64,000 bases of DNA from Nitrosomonadales bacterium (lineage in GTDB: Bacteria; Pseudomonadota; Gammaproteobacteria; Burkholderiales; Gallionellaceae), in the NCBI GenBank assembly GCA_016721605.1, contig JADKHS010000002.1:62001-126000 (forward strand). Reading direction: 5' to 3'. The notes under the pieces were generated by a model. That model had not been told where the DNA came from and searched no databases. It saw nothing but the letters and a program-made list of their open reading frames with translations. Position numbers and translations under genes: made by a program. Of the stretch, positions 37,317-48,984 are shown one piece after another. Numbering within the stretch: position 1 is the stretch's first letter; each line of letters begins with the position of its first letter.

Positions 37317-38737
37317 TCATATATGAATCGTGCGCTTATCAACTGCCAGAGCCGCTTCATGCATCACTTCGGCCAATGATGGATGTGCATGAACGGTGCG
37401 CGCCAAATCTTCACTACTGGCCGAAAACGCCATCGCCAGCACTGCCTGCTGAATGAGTTCAGATGCCATCGGACCTATGATATGCACGCCGAGGATACGA
37501 TCTGTATTGGCATCGGCGATGATTTTAATAAATCCCGTCGTATCACCCAAGGCGCGGGCACGCCCATTAGCAAGAAAAGGAAATTGCCCAACCTTGTAAG
37601 CGACACCCGCCGCCTTGAGCTGCTGTTCAGCCTTACCCACCCAAGCGATTTCCGGGGCGGTATACACCACATTCGGCACTAAATTCAAATCGCTGCCCCC
37701 CATCTGTCCGGCGATCAATTCCGCAACCATCACGCCCTCCTCCGACGCCTTGTGCGCCAGCATCGGGCCGCGCACCACATCACCCACCGCATACACATGC
37801 GGCAGGTTGGTACGGCACTGTTCATCCACTTCAATGCGCCCTGCGGCGTCCAGTTTAAGCCCAACCGTTTCTACGCTCAGACCTTGCGTATTTGGCACGC
37901 GCCCAACTGCAACGATCAATTTGTCCGCAACCAATTCCTGCGAAGCCCCCTGTATATCGCGCCAATTAATTTTTACAGCCTCAGCAGACTGAGTGACACC
38001 ATCAATCTGTGCACCCAAGTGGATAACCAGCTTCTGCTTGGTAAAGCGCGCAACGCTTCTTTCGCTACTTGCTCATCGGCGGCGGGAAGGAATACGGACG
38101 AAGCTTCCAGTAGCGTCACCTCAGCCCCCAACCTGCGCCACACACTGCCGAGCTCTAGTCCAATAACCCCCGCACCAATGATAGCGAGGCGCTTGGGCGT
38201 CTCGCTAAAACTCAAAGCGCCTACATTGTCCACAACCTGCACCCCATCCAACGGGGCTTGCTGCAAAATACGCGACGTCGAGCCAGTGGCAACGATAATG
38301 TGCTTCGCCCTCACTTCCTCTCCATCCGTAATTCCGACACGCCAAACATCGCCATCCCGGCCAAGAAGTTGAGCCCTGCTGTGCAGCGAGTCTACTTTAT
38401 TTTTTTTGAATAGCTGACTAATGCCCAGTGTGAAATCAGACACAATCTTATTCTTGCGCGCAATCATTTTCGGCACATCCACGCTCGCATTTTCGGCACA
38501 TATGCCGTGCGCAGCAAAATCATGCGTCAGATGCTCGAATTTTTCCGAAGACTCCAGCAAAGCTTTGGATGGAATACAGCCTACATTAAGACAAGTCCCG
38601 CCTAAACTGGACTTGCCTTGCGCGCTTTTCCAATCGTCGATGCAGACTGTGTTCAGACCTAATTGAGCACAACGTATTGCCGCCACATAACCTCCAGGGC
38701 CGGCGCCGATAACTACAACATCAAATGATTTCGACAT
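37317..38737 (-). CDS. lpdA: Dihydrolipoyl dehydrogenase (E3), one frameshift
   Basis: This flavoprotein re-oxidises lipoyl groups of the 2-oxoglutarate dehydrogenase complex. The FAD motif VVVIGAGPGGYVAAI is at the N-terminus, and the redox-active cysteines are in GGTCLNVGCIPSK. The NAD motif IIGAGVIGLELGSVW is near residue 185. The dimer domain has the His-Glu pair in HAHPSLAEVMHEA. One base is lost from an A-run (plus strand) at 38043-38045. Repaired length is 473 aa. It is the last gene of the TCA block, 77 nt after sucB. Confidence 0.94.
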
Positions 38738-38814
38738 AGTGAAATCCTTTTATTAAGCTCTGAACCCATAATAAGTTTTTTATTTCATTCCGGCCGGGAT
38801 CGGCAAAAGCGCAA

Positions 38815-39974
38815 TTACAAATCCAGCAACACTCGTCCAGGATATTCCAACGCCTCTTTGATAGTGGCGAGAAATAATACGGCATCACGCCCATCAACGA
38901 TGCGGTGATCATATGACAGCGCGAGATAGTTCATCGGACGAATGACGACTTGCCCATTTTCAGCTACTGGTCTGTCTTTGGTGGCGTGAATACCGAGGAT
39001 GGCGCTCTGTGGCGGGTTAATAATCGGGGTAGAGAGCATGGAGCCGAACACGCCGCCGTTGGAAATGGAGAAGGTACCGCCAGTCAACTCTTCCAGCGTA
39101 ATCTTGCCGTCCTTGGCACGCGCACCGAAGTCAATGATTTGTCTTTCGATGTCGGCTAGCGAAAGTTTATCAGCATCGCGGATGATAGGCACCACCAAAC
39201 CGCGCTCACTACCGATTGCCACGCCAATGTCGTAATAGCCATGATAGATGATATCCGTGCCATCCACCGACGCATTCACCACCGGAAATTTATGCAACGC
39301 AAGCAGCGTGGCCTTGATGAAAAAAGACATGAAACCGAGCTTGACGCCATGCTTCTTTTCAAAAGCATCCTTATAGTGATTGCGCAACTCAATCACTGGC
39401 AGCATATTCACTTCATTAAAGGTAGTAAGAATTGCGGCATTCTGTTGCGATTGCAGCAAGCGTTCGGCGATACGCTGACGGATACGAGTCATTGGCACGC
39501 GCTGTTCCACACGCCCGCCCGCTGTAGATTGCGGAACCGCGGTAGCTGGCACAGCCGCTTTGCCTGCACCGCAACCAGCACATCTTCCTTGATGACTCGC
39601 CCGCCACGTCCGCTACCACTAATCGCAGCAGTATCAATTTTATTTTCTGCCGCGATCTTCTGCGCCGCAGGCATCACAGCAGCTTGCTCTTTGGCCATCA
39701 CATCTGGTTGCGCGGCTATGCTCACATCAGGTTTGGCATCGGTATCCAGTAGGGCAATCACCTCATTGCTGGCCACCTTGTCACCATTCTGCTTGAGAGT
39801 TTTGGTCAGCACGCCAGATTTAATCGCGGGCAACTCTAAAACCACCTTGTCGGTCTCAATGTCGATCAGATTCTCACCTTCAGCCACAGCTTCACCCGGT
39901 TGCTTGTGCCAAGATACCAGAGTGGCTTCGGAAACCGATTCTGAAAGCTGCGGCACTTTCACTTCAATTTGCAT
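38815..39974 (-). CDS. sucB: 2-oxoglutarate dehydrogenase E2, dihydrolipoyl succinyltransferase, one frameshift
   Basis: E2 carries succinyl groups from E1 to CoA. The lipoyl domain (residues 1-77) has the lipoylated Lys in IDIETDKVVLELP. A peripheral-subunit binding region follows near SGSGRGGRVIKEDVL. The catalytic domain has LSYDHRIVDGRDAV near the end. The frame breaks at a T-run (plus strand, 39559-39561), where one base is missing, between VQAK and the next domain. Repaired length is 386 aa. It overlaps the end of sucA by 11 nt. Confidence 0.94.
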
Positions 39975-42853
39975 GGTGTCTTGCTCCTGATTTAATGTCG
40001 AGATCGCAGCGGAATGCAGCGTCTATCACCGCCTTCTGTTGTTCATTATGCACTGCCAAATATCCAGCTGCAGGCGATGCCGAAGAAAATCGCAACGCAT
40101 AAGCAAGCCTCATACCGTCACGCAGATGGCGCAGCAGATAGTGCTGAATGCGATGCCACGCGCCCTGATTGCCCGGCTCTTCTTGGCACCACAGCAATTC
40201 CGTCGCATTTGGATAATTGGCAATCTGTGCCCCAAAAGCATCATGCGGAAAAGGATAAAGTTGTTCCAGCCGGATAATCGCCACCTCTTCCGGAGACAAG
40301 GACTTCGGCGAGGTATCTTGAATGCCGCGTTCGCGTCGCGCGGCCTTAAGCTCATAATAAATTTTTCCGCTACACACAATGATACGCCGCACCTTGGCAG
40401 CTTCCAGCGCATCCACTTCTCCAATCACTGACTGAAATGAACCCTGAGCAAAGTCATTCAGCGGCGAAGATGCATCCTTGCTGCGCAACATGCTTTTGGG
40501 CGTAAACACGATGAGCGGCTTGCGTATCGGGCGCAACATCTGGCGGCGCAGCAAATGGAACATCTGGGCTGGCGTGGAAGGGATACACACTTGAATATTG
40601 TAATCTGCACATAGCTGTAAATAGCGCTCAATGCGCCCAGACGAATGTTCCGGCCCCTGCCCTTCATAGCCATGGGGCAAAAACATTACCAGCCCGCACA
40701 TGCGTCCCCACTTGGCCTCCCCCGACGAGATGAATTGATCGATTACCACCTGCGCACCATTAGCGAAATCGCCAAACTGCCCCTCCCATATAACCAGCGA
40801 ATTAGGTTCAGCGCTGGCATAGCCATACTCAAATGCCAGCACCGCCTCTTCCGAAAGAATGGAATCAATCACGATGAAATCGGCCTGATCCGGCGCAATA
40901 TTTTGCAAGGGAATGTGATAGCCCTTGTCCCACTGCACGCGGTTTTGGTCGTGCAGCACGGCATGACGATGAAAAAAGGTGCCGCGCGCGCTGTCTTCCC
41001 CAGACAAACGAACCGGAATACCCTCTGCTACCAAGCTGGCATAGGCCAGGTTTTCTGCCATGCCCCAATCCAAAGCCAGTTCGCCATTACCCATGGCGCG
41101 ACGGTCGGTGATAATTTTTTCCACGCGGGAATGGAGCTTAAAATCCGTCGACACTTCCGTCAGCCGCTGAGCCAATTTTTGCAACTGTTCGTGCGAAATG
41201 GCAGTATCCACCGCTACGTCCCACGACACACCACTCCTAAATTTAGACCAATTTACTGCGTATTCCTTATTAAAATCATTCAGCACTGGCTGAATCGGAT
41301 TGATACCCTCATCCATCGCGCGACGATAAGCCGCAATCATCGCCTCCGGCTCCCCTTCCGCCACCACGTTTTGTTCTAGCAGGCTTTTAGCATACAGCGC
41401 ACGTGTGCCCGGATGCTGGTTGATATAACGGTACATGAACGGCTGCGTAACCAGCGGCTCATCCTGCTCGTTATGGCCCAGCTTGCGGAAACACACCATA
41501 TCAATTACGACATCCCTTTTGAAGGCCATGCGGTAATCCAGTGCAATTTCGGCAATTAACAATACCGCTTCAGGATCATCCCCATTCACATGAAAAATCG
41601 GGGCTTCTATCATCTTCGCTACATCGGTACAGTGCAAAGAAGATCGGGCATCACGTTTGTCCGAAGTAGTAAAACCGATCTGGTTGTTAATAATGATATG
41701 CACTGTGCCGCCCGTCTGATAGCCGCGCGTTTGGGACAGGCTGAACGTTTCCATGATCACGCGCCTTGTCCGGCGAAAGCCGCATCGCCATGCAGCAATA
41801 CCGGCAGTACCTCGCGCCCTTCCTTGTCACCGCGACGATGCTGGCGCGCGCGCACCGAGCCTTCTACCACCGGATTAACGATTTCCAGGTGCGAGGGATT
41901 AAATGCCAAAGCCAAGTGCATCGCTCCGCCCGGCGTAGGAATGTCCGAGGAAAAACCTTGGTGATATTTCACATCGCCGGAAGTCAGCTGTTCACTGTGC
42001 TTGCCTTCGAATTCAGCGAACAAATCACGCGGCAGCTTGCCTAGCGTGTTCACTACCACATTCAAGCGCCCACGATGCGCCATGCCGATAACTGTCTCGC
42101 GTACTCCCTGCGTGCCTGCACGTTGCAATAAATGTTCGAGCAGCGGAATAAGCGATTCACCACCCTCCAGCGAAAACGCTTCTGGCCGACATACTTGGTA
42201 TGCAGATAGCGCTCCAACGTTTCGGCAGCAGTCAGCCGCTCCAGGATGCGATGCTGCATGTCAGCGCTGTAATTTGGCTGGCCGCGCACGCTCTCCAGAC
42301 GATTTTGGATCCAGCGCTTCTGCAAAACATCGTTGATATACATATACTCTGCGCCTATGCTGCCGCAATAGGTCTGGCGCAACAGCCGCAGAATTTCCCG
42401 CAGCATCATGCGTGGCGAACCTACCAAAGAGCCCGTTTCGAAGGTGATATCCATGTCCGCCTCAGTGAAACCGTGAAAGACTGGATCCAATTCAGGCACT
42501 TCAGGCTTAAGATGTCGGTTAAGCGGATCGAGGCTGGCGCGGCGCACCCCGAGAAAACGATGGGCATTGATAAGTTGCAGTACTGCCACCTGCTTACGCG
42601 CCATATCAGCATCTAGCATTGCGCCTTGCACACCTGTTAACGGCAAGGCAGCAAAAGCGCGCACCACCGGGCTATGCGGAAAATCTTGCAGCACCGCGCT
42701 CGGCATGTTTTGCAGGGCATCGAAATAAGCACGCCACTCATCCGAAACCAAATCGGGGGCGCTCAAATACGCCTCATACAAACCTTCAATGTACGGCGCA
42801 TTGACACCAAACAACATAGAGTTGCTTAGCATGGTTTGCATTACCGACGTCAT
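39964..42853 (-). CDS. sucA: 2-oxoglutarate dehydrogenase E1, two frameshifts
   Basis: E1 decarboxylates 2-oxoglutarate with thiamine diphosphate. The N-terminus (FGVNAPYIEGLYEAYLSAPDLV) docks to the complex. The core has VIGMAHRGRLNVVVN, GDVKYHQGFSSD and the ThDP/Mg segment with VHIIINNQIGFTTS. The C-terminal part includes FLPHGYEGQGPEHSSGRIER. One base is lost from an A-run (plus strand, 42173-42176) and one near 41757. Repaired length is 963 aa, normal. It follows gltA by about 160 nt and is translationally close to sucB. Confidence 0.94.
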
Positions 42854-43014
42854 GTATTATTACCCATCTGTTTATGTCGCGATGTCTTTGCGTTTCATTA
42901 CTTCATCAAACTTCCGCACCTGAGCATCAAATGAATTCAATGTGGTATGACATCAGAACGCATACACACCCTCCAGCTTCTATTTTTCCATGTGTGCATT
43001 TTTGCGACCCGACT

Positions 43015-44299
43015 TCAGCGCTGGGCAAGCGGTATAAAATCCCGCTGTGTCGCGCCCTGATATAACTGACGTGGACGACCGATCTTACGCTCGCTGTCAG
43101 CAATCATTTCATTCCACTGCGACACCCAACCTATGGTGCGTGCCACAGCAAAGATTACTGTGAACATATTGCTCGGGATACCCAACGCACGCAGCACGAT
43201 TCCGGAATAAAAGTCCACGTTGGGATACAGCTTGCGCTCTATGAAATATTCGTCCCGCAGCGCAATCTGCTCAAGTTCCAGCGCCATTAAAAATAGAGGG
43301 TCATTCTCCAGCTTCAGCTCTTCAAGCACCTCATAACAAGTAGCGCGCATAACCTTTGCGCGCGGATCCATGTTTTTGTATACCCGGTGGCCAAAGCCCA
43401 TCAGACGGTATTTTTTGTCCTTCACGCCCTGTATAAAATCCGCCACGCGTGACACATCACCTATCTCTTCCAGCATCTTCAACACTGCCTCATTCGCACC
43501 GCCGTGCGCTGGCCCCCACAGTGCCGCAATGCCAGAGGACACGCACGCAAACGGATTCGCCCCACTGGAACCGGCCAGCCGAACAGTCGAAGTCGAGGCG
43601 TTCTGTTCGTGATCAGCGTGCAATATAAAATACGCTCCAGTGCACGCACCAGTTTCTGGTTCGGCACATAGTCTTCTGCCGGAGTAGCGAACATCATGTA
43701 CATGAAATTTTCCACGTAGCTGAATTCATTCTTCGGGAACATAAATGGAAAACCGATGTAGTATTTATAGGTCATTGCGGCGATTGTCGGTACCTTGGCC
43801 AGCAGGCGTAACGCCGAAATTTCGCGATGTTCCTGGTTATTGATATCAAGCGAATCATGATAAAAAGCCGACAGCGCGCCTACCACCCCAACCATTACCG
43901 CCATCGGATGAGCGTCGCGGCGGAAGCCGTTAAAAAAACGGGCAAGTTGATCATGCACCATGGTGTGCTGCATAACCTTTCCTTGAACTCGCGTTTCTGT
44001 ACTGCATTCGGTAATTCCCCGTGCAGCAGCAAGTAGCACACTTCGAGAAAATTCGACTTTTCCGCCAGTTGTTCGATGGGATAACCGCGGTAGTACAGTA
44101 ATCCGGCGTCACCATCAATAAAAGTGATACTGGAAGAACAACTGGCGGTGGAAACGAAAGCCGGATCGTAAGTAAACATACCGAGCTTACCCAGTTCGCG
44201 GATGTCGATCACATCAGGACCCAGAGTGCCAGACAGTATTGGCAACTCGATACTACGGCCATCATCCAGCATCAGTGTTGCAACGCGTTTTTCTTTCAT
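43015..44299 (-). CDS. gltA: Citrate synthase, two frameshifts
   Basis: GltA condenses oxaloacetate and acetyl-CoA. The catalytic histidines are in GPAHGGANEAV and MGFGHRVYKN, and the Asp is in the segment before VDFYSGIVLRALGIP. The N-terminal part (GLLYYRGYPIEQLAE, VCYLLLHGELP) marks the large hexameric, NADH-sensitive type of Gram-negative bacteria. One base is lost near 43978-43980 and one in an A-run at 43627-43630 (plus strand). Repaired length is 428 aa. The gene follows sdhE by about 50 nt. Confidence 0.95.
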
Positions 44300-44351
44300 T
44301 ATGCCTCCTGTTTTTACATCTTTCTGTCACAGCAGATCACGCTGTTAAAGC

Positions 44352-44588
44352 TCAAACTGCCTGAAGCAATTCAAGCACCGCACGCTGCTCATTTTGTAGC
44401 GACGAAGACTGTGTGTCGGCAATCATATCCCAGAGTATCGGGTCAGGCATGTCCAGCAACCTATCAAATACAACCTGCTGCGCCTTATTCAAACTTGCAT
44501 AATGCTGCTCGATAAATCGGCCCAGCACGATGTCAAGTTCCAACAGACCGCGTCGGCAGCGCCAGCGCACCCGTTCCAGTTCTTTCAT
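44352..44588 (-). CDS. sdhE: FAD assembly factor SdhE
   Basis: A 78-residue protein of the SdhE/YgfY/Sdh5 family, which helps attach FAD to SdhA. The conserved RxxxRGLLELD motif appears as RCRRGLLELD near residue 12, with acidic and tryptophan positions later (PDPILWDMI). Its start overlaps the sdhB stop by 4 nt. The position after sdhB fits its role. Confidence 0.93.
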   Translation of the reverse strand: MKELERVRWRCRRGLLELDIVLGRFIEQHYASLNKAQQVVFDRLLDMPDPILWDMIADTQSSSLQNEQRAVLELLQAV

Positions 44589-45280
44589 ACTGCACGCTTC
44601 ACCATTAACGCTTTAATTTTTCCTATGGCTGCCGTAGGATTCAAACCTTTGGGGCATACATCCACACAATTCATAATAGTGTGGCATCGAAACAGCCGGT
44701 ACGGGTCTTCCAGATTATCTAGCCGCTCGCTCGTTGCCTGATCGCGGCTGTCAACGATAAAACGATAGGCTTGCAGTAAGCCAGCGGGACCTACAAATTT
44801 ATCAGGATTCCACCAAAATGATGGGCAAGCAGTTGTGCAACAGGCACACAAGATGCATTCATACAAACCGTCCAGCTCGGCGCGCTGCGCCGGCGACTGT
44901 AAGCGCTCGGTTTCCGGGGGCGGATCGTTATTCACCAAATAAGGCTTAATCGAATGGTACTGCTTGAAAAACTGTGTCATGTCCACGATTAGGTCACGTA
45001 TCACTGGCAGGCCAGGCAACGGACGCAATTCAATTGGTTCCGTCAAACTGGATAACTGCGTAATGCAAGCCAAGCCATTACGTCCATTGATATTCATGGC
45101 ATCCGAGCCACACACACCCTCTCGACAAGATTTACGCAAGCTCAGGCTATCGTCCTGCTCCCTGATAAGAAGCAGCGCATCTAGCAACATCATATCGCCC
45201 GCTTCTATGTCCAGCTCATAATTGCGCATATATGGCTGCTCATCAGTTTCAGGGTTATACCGGTAAATTTTGAATTGCAT
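44585..45280 (-). CDS. sdhB: Succinate dehydrogenase iron-sulfur subunit
   Basis: SdhB passes electrons from FAD to quinone through three clusters. The 2Fe-2S ligands are in SCREGVCGSDAMN and a later Cys (GLACI). The 4Fe-4S and 3Fe-4S ligands are in CILCACCTTACPSFWW and HTIMNCVDVCPKGLNP. Length 231 aa, intact. An AGGGGAA element precedes the ATG. It is separated from sdhA by the DUF262 gene, which is unusual. Confidence 0.96.
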   Translation of the reverse strand: MQFKIYRYNPETDEQPYMRNYELDIEAGDMMLLDALLLIREQDDSLSLRKSCREGVCGSDAMNINGRNGLACITQLSSLTEPIELRPLPGLPVIRDLIVDMTQFFKQYHSIKPYLVNNDPPPETERLQSPAQRAELDGLYECILCACCTTACPSFWWNPDKFVGPAGLLQAYRFIVDSRDQATSERLDNLEDPYRLFRCHTIMNCVDVCPKGLNPTAAIGKIKALMVKRAV

Positions 45281-45438
45281 AGTTCCATTCCCCTGCTAAT
45301 CGCGTCGAGCCATTTACCTCCGCCATCCCCGCATCTTATCCAACCACACTTCAAAATAATTACGAGTCCGCAGCCTTCCTACCAACACTCCAACAAGGTA
45401 CCCCCTACCACTAGTTTGATTTAATGACAGAGCATACT
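45281..45438 (-). other. Decayed tail of the DUF262 gene before sdhB
   Basis: An open frame from 45484 to 45314 starts with SGNDYDFEGAGFNV and ends in NYFEVWLDKMRGWRR. Only the first part resembles DUF262/DUF1524 proteins. The expected EHILP nuclease motif appears as a diverged KYALSLN. The rest has no recognisable relative. The ribosome site of sdhB lies at its left end. Confidence 0.4.
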
Positions 45439-46835
45439 TTACGTTAAAGCCAGCACCTTCAAAATCGTAATCATTTCCTGATACCTATTTTTCCAACCTA
45501 CACAGCGGGAAGTAGTAGCGCTAATTTTTTTATCAGAAAATGCGCTACGAAACTCATCATCACTAGGGTAAACAAATTGCATGGCCTCCAATACAGCTGT
45601 CGCAGTGCTAATATCGCCGCGTGAAATTTTTTGTGCCACCAAATAATAAATGCCTCTTGTTTGTTAGTCGGCTGACTGCCAATTACAATGTAGCGAAACG
45701 CAATCGCTATACAATTGCGTAGCACACGCTCAAAATCACTGGCAGACAGCACTCTATGAGCCGCTAAAAGCAATGGAAAAGGCTGATGCACTCTAAGCAT
45801 ATGCAAATCCCGAATAGACTCCTTGAGATCAGCAGGCCATTGTGATGACTCCACCTGGGTAAGCGCCAGATAGGTTTTTATATCCTCTTCCATACCCTGT
45901 AAAAGCTTGAAAACTTCTTCACGGCTCGTAACTTTGGAACGTATGGTTTTAAAAAGTTCAGACTGCCTAACAAAAGTATGGCGGCTAATCCAGTACACTA
46001 ACAAAAAATCGGGGAAACTCTCACTACCCAAGCAAATAACCATTGCTTCCCAGCGGTCTTCCAGAGTTTTCATTTCATGCACATAATCTTTATTGTCATA
46101 CAGCACAGACAAAAGATGGTTTTTCAGCAAATCCACTGAGGATAGCCGTATGCTGCGCGCATTGAGCGTTTCAAATACTTTATAGGCATTAAACTCATCA
46201 GCCACACTAACAACAGTAAAAAATAGCCTGTCACTGATTGATTCCACAAGGCTTGCCAACGTTACTCCCTCATCCCCGCCAACAATTTTTGTATATTCAC
46301 TCATTTTGATTGCAAACCATTCAAATGCTTTGCACAACCTGCGCTCAGATTCCTTACAGCCACTCTGAGATAAATGATCCAGTGGAATCAAATAATTTTG
46401 AAAATAAACATCATTATTACGATTAAGCGTGAGCTTGGTTCGCGGCACCAACGTTACAGGATCAAGATAAGTAATATAGGTTTGACGAATTTGATCCATC
46501 CGTTGCTGATTATTTTCTGGATTATTTTTTTCTGCAATCAATTGCGTTAAATTCTTGAGTGCCGCTAAAATGATCAGCATGAGGGTCGTCAAGCGCTGCT
46601 GTCCTTCAATCACGTCAAATGTTCTGTTATCTTTCGATTGCAATACAAGGTAGCCCATATAGTGCGCTGGTTCGCCGTCGGCCTGAATAACCGCCATAAT
46701 ATCTGCCCACAAATCTCCCCATTCATTTTCCGTCCAGTGATAGTCCGGCTGAAAATGAGGTATGCGATAACTCAAACCGCTACTGATCAACTTTCGATAA
46801 GTATTATTTTCCGTTTTAAAACCAGCTACAGACAT
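45439..46835 (-). CDS. DUF262 (GmrSD-type) protein inserted in the sdh operon, frameshifted and C-terminally truncated
   Basis: The N-terminal DUF262 domain has the ParB-like signature DVIEGQQRLTTL at residues 74-85 and the RIPHFQPDYHW start, as in GmrSD modification-dependent restriction enzymes. GmrSD normally has a C-terminal DUF1524 HNH nuclease domain, which is not intact here. One G is lost near 45653; in the next frame the text continues (VAQKISRGDISTATAVLEAM) to a stop at 45439. A third frame, 45484-45416, encodes SGNDYDFEGAGFNV, the usual lead-in to DUF1524, after which similarity fades. AGGAG lies between the sdhA stop and this ATG, so it is translated as part of the sdh mRNA. Activity is doubtful. 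Confidence 0.75.
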
Positions 46836-46850
46836 GTTTCAATCTCCTGA

Positions 46851-48613
46851 TTAGTACACCCGCGCCTTAAGCGGAAATGATTCCACACTCAATGGCTTCA
46901 GCCGAACCGGCTTGTAATCCAATTTTTGCCCTTCGCTGAAATATAGTGAATGCTTTAGCCAATGGTCATCGTCACGTTGCGGAAAGTCATCGCGCGCGTG
47001 ACCACCACGGCTTTCTTGCCTCGCTGCAGCGGAAACCATGGTGGCTTGCGCTACTTCGATGAGATTGTCGAGTTCCAATGCCTCCACGCATGCAGTATTA
47101 AACACCTTACTCTGATCATTAATCATGGTATTTTTAACACGCTCGGCCACTGTGCGAATCTTTTCCACGCCTTGAGCCAGCAGGTCAGGAAACCGAAATA
47201 CACCGCAATGATTTTGCATCACGCGCCGCATCTCTGCCCCCACTTCGGCCACACTCTCACCATTTTTTTGTGATTTCAGCCTTGCAAGACGCGCCAGTGG
47301 ACGATCAGCGGCATCGTACGGCAATGGTTTTGGATGCGGATTACGCTGCAAGTCCTCGATAATCTGCCTCGCCACCTCACGCCCGAACACCAGCAAATCC
47401 AGCAATGAATTACAGCCCAGCCGGTTAGCGCCATGCACCGACACGCAAGCGCATTCGCCCACCGCATAAAACCCCTGCACCACTTCTTCTGGCCCTGTTT
47501 TGTAAGGGGCGACCACTTGTCCATGATAATTGGTGGGAATGCCACCCATCATATAGTGCGCAGTGGGCACCACCGGAATAGGAGCCAGAGCCGGATCAAC
47601 ATGCGCGAACTTTAGGGAAATCTCACGGATACCGGGCAGACGCTGACGGATGACAGCATCACCGATATGATCCACTTTCAACAAAACATGATCGCCATGT
47701 TTACCGCAACCGCGCCCTTCCTTAATCTCAGTAGCGATGGCGCGTGACACCACGTCGCGGCTGGCGAGGTCTTGGGCGTTTGGCGCATAGCGCAGCATAA
47801 AGCGCTCACCGTCCTTGTTGATGAGATAACCACCCTCGCCGCGTACACCTTCTGAAATCAGCACACCCGCACCGTACACGCCAGTCGGATGAAACTGGAA
47901 AAATTCCATATCCTCCAGCGGAATGCCGGCACGGGCCGCCATGCCCAGGCCGTCGCCGGTATTAATGTAAGCATTGGTGCTAGCCTGAAAAATGCGCGCC
48001 GCCCCCCCGGTAGCAAACAGCGTGGCGCGCGCCTGCAAAATCATCACTTCACTGGTTTCAATTTCCATCGCCACCACGCCGAGAACGTCACCATCTTCAT
48101 CACGGATTAAATCCAGAGCCATCCACTCCACGAAAAAATGGTATTACTCTGCATATTTTTTTGATACAACGTATGCAACAAGGCATGGCCAGTGCGATCA
48201 GCTGCGGCACAGGCGCGCTGCACCGGGGTCTTGCCATAGTCTTGCATGTGGCCGCCGAATGAGCGCTGATAAATTTTGCCATTTTCCAAACGATCGAATG
48301 GCATGCCGAAGTGTTCCAATTCGTACACCACTTCCGGCGCGGCACGACACATAAATTCAATGGCATCTTGATCGCCCAGATAATCCGAACCTTTCACCGT
48401 ATCGTACATATGCCAATGCCAATTGTCCTCGTTGATATTACCCAACGATGCCGCAATACCACCTTGCGCCGCTACCGTATGCGAGCGTGTGGGAAAAACC
48501 TTGGACAATACCGCCACCTTCAAGCCCGCCTCAGACAATGCCAAAGCCGCGCGCATCCCTGCACCACCCGCCCCCACAATTACAACGTCAAATGTGCGTT
48601 TAGCCACTGCCAT
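46851..48613 (-). CDS. sdhA: Succinate dehydrogenase flavoprotein subunit, one frameshift
   Basis: SdhA oxidises succinate with covalently bound FAD. The FAD motif VVIVGAGGAGMRAAL is at the N-terminus, and the FAD-linked His is in FPTRSHTVAAQGG. The active-site parts QFHPTGVYGAG, SEGVRGEGG and TAHYMMGGI are clear. One T is lost from a T-run (plus strand A6 at 48133-48138), within NTIFFVEWM. Repaired length is 587 aa. The ATG at 48613 shares its A with the sdhD stop (TGATG). Confidence 0.95.
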
Positions 48614-48984
48614 CACATTCCCCACAAAATTTGTACTGCCCAAATCGAATACAGCAGCAGCGCCATTATCACCAATACATAGATAACCAGGCGTGCTCTT
48701 GCCGACTTGACATAATCCATGACAATGTCACGCACACCAATCCATGCGTGATAAAAAACGGCAAACAGAAACAGCAACGAGAACGAGCGCATCACCAAGT
48801 TCGAAAACAACCCCGTCCAGGTGTTGTAATCGAGACCGATACAGGCATTGCTTTCAAAACGGGAATGCAGCAGCACATAGCCCACAATAAACAACGTATA
48901 AGCCACCATCAAAACAGCGGTAACACGCTGCACCAGCCAATCCCGCAATCCATAATGCGCGCCGGTTACGATGCGATCTACCAT
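48613..48984 (-). CDS. sdhD: Succinate dehydrogenase membrane anchor subunit
   Basis: A 123-residue protein with three membrane helices. The first block, GLRDWLVQRVTAVLMVAYTL, is typical of SdhD. The second and third helices contain AVFYHAWIGVRDIVMDY, which holds the heme b ligand and quinone-site residues. The ATG at 48984 gives the family start MVDRIVTGAHYGLRDW and overlaps the sdhC end by 7 nt. A longer frame upstream has no homology. Confidence 0.92.
   Translation of the reverse strand: MVDRIVTGAHYGLRDWLVQRVTAVLMVAYTLFIVGYVLLHSRFESNACIGLDYNTWTGLFSNLVMRSFSLLFLFAVFYHAWIGVRDIVMDYVKSARARLVIYVLVIMALLLYSIWAVQILWGM

Noticed and set aside
39241..39990. Long plus-strand open frame of 249 codons
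   Set aside because: It is antisense to sucB; the composition mirrors the real gene and no domain is visible.
40645..41379. Plus-strand open frame of 244 codons
   Set aside because: It is antisense to sucA, and the sucA protein matches its family throughout.
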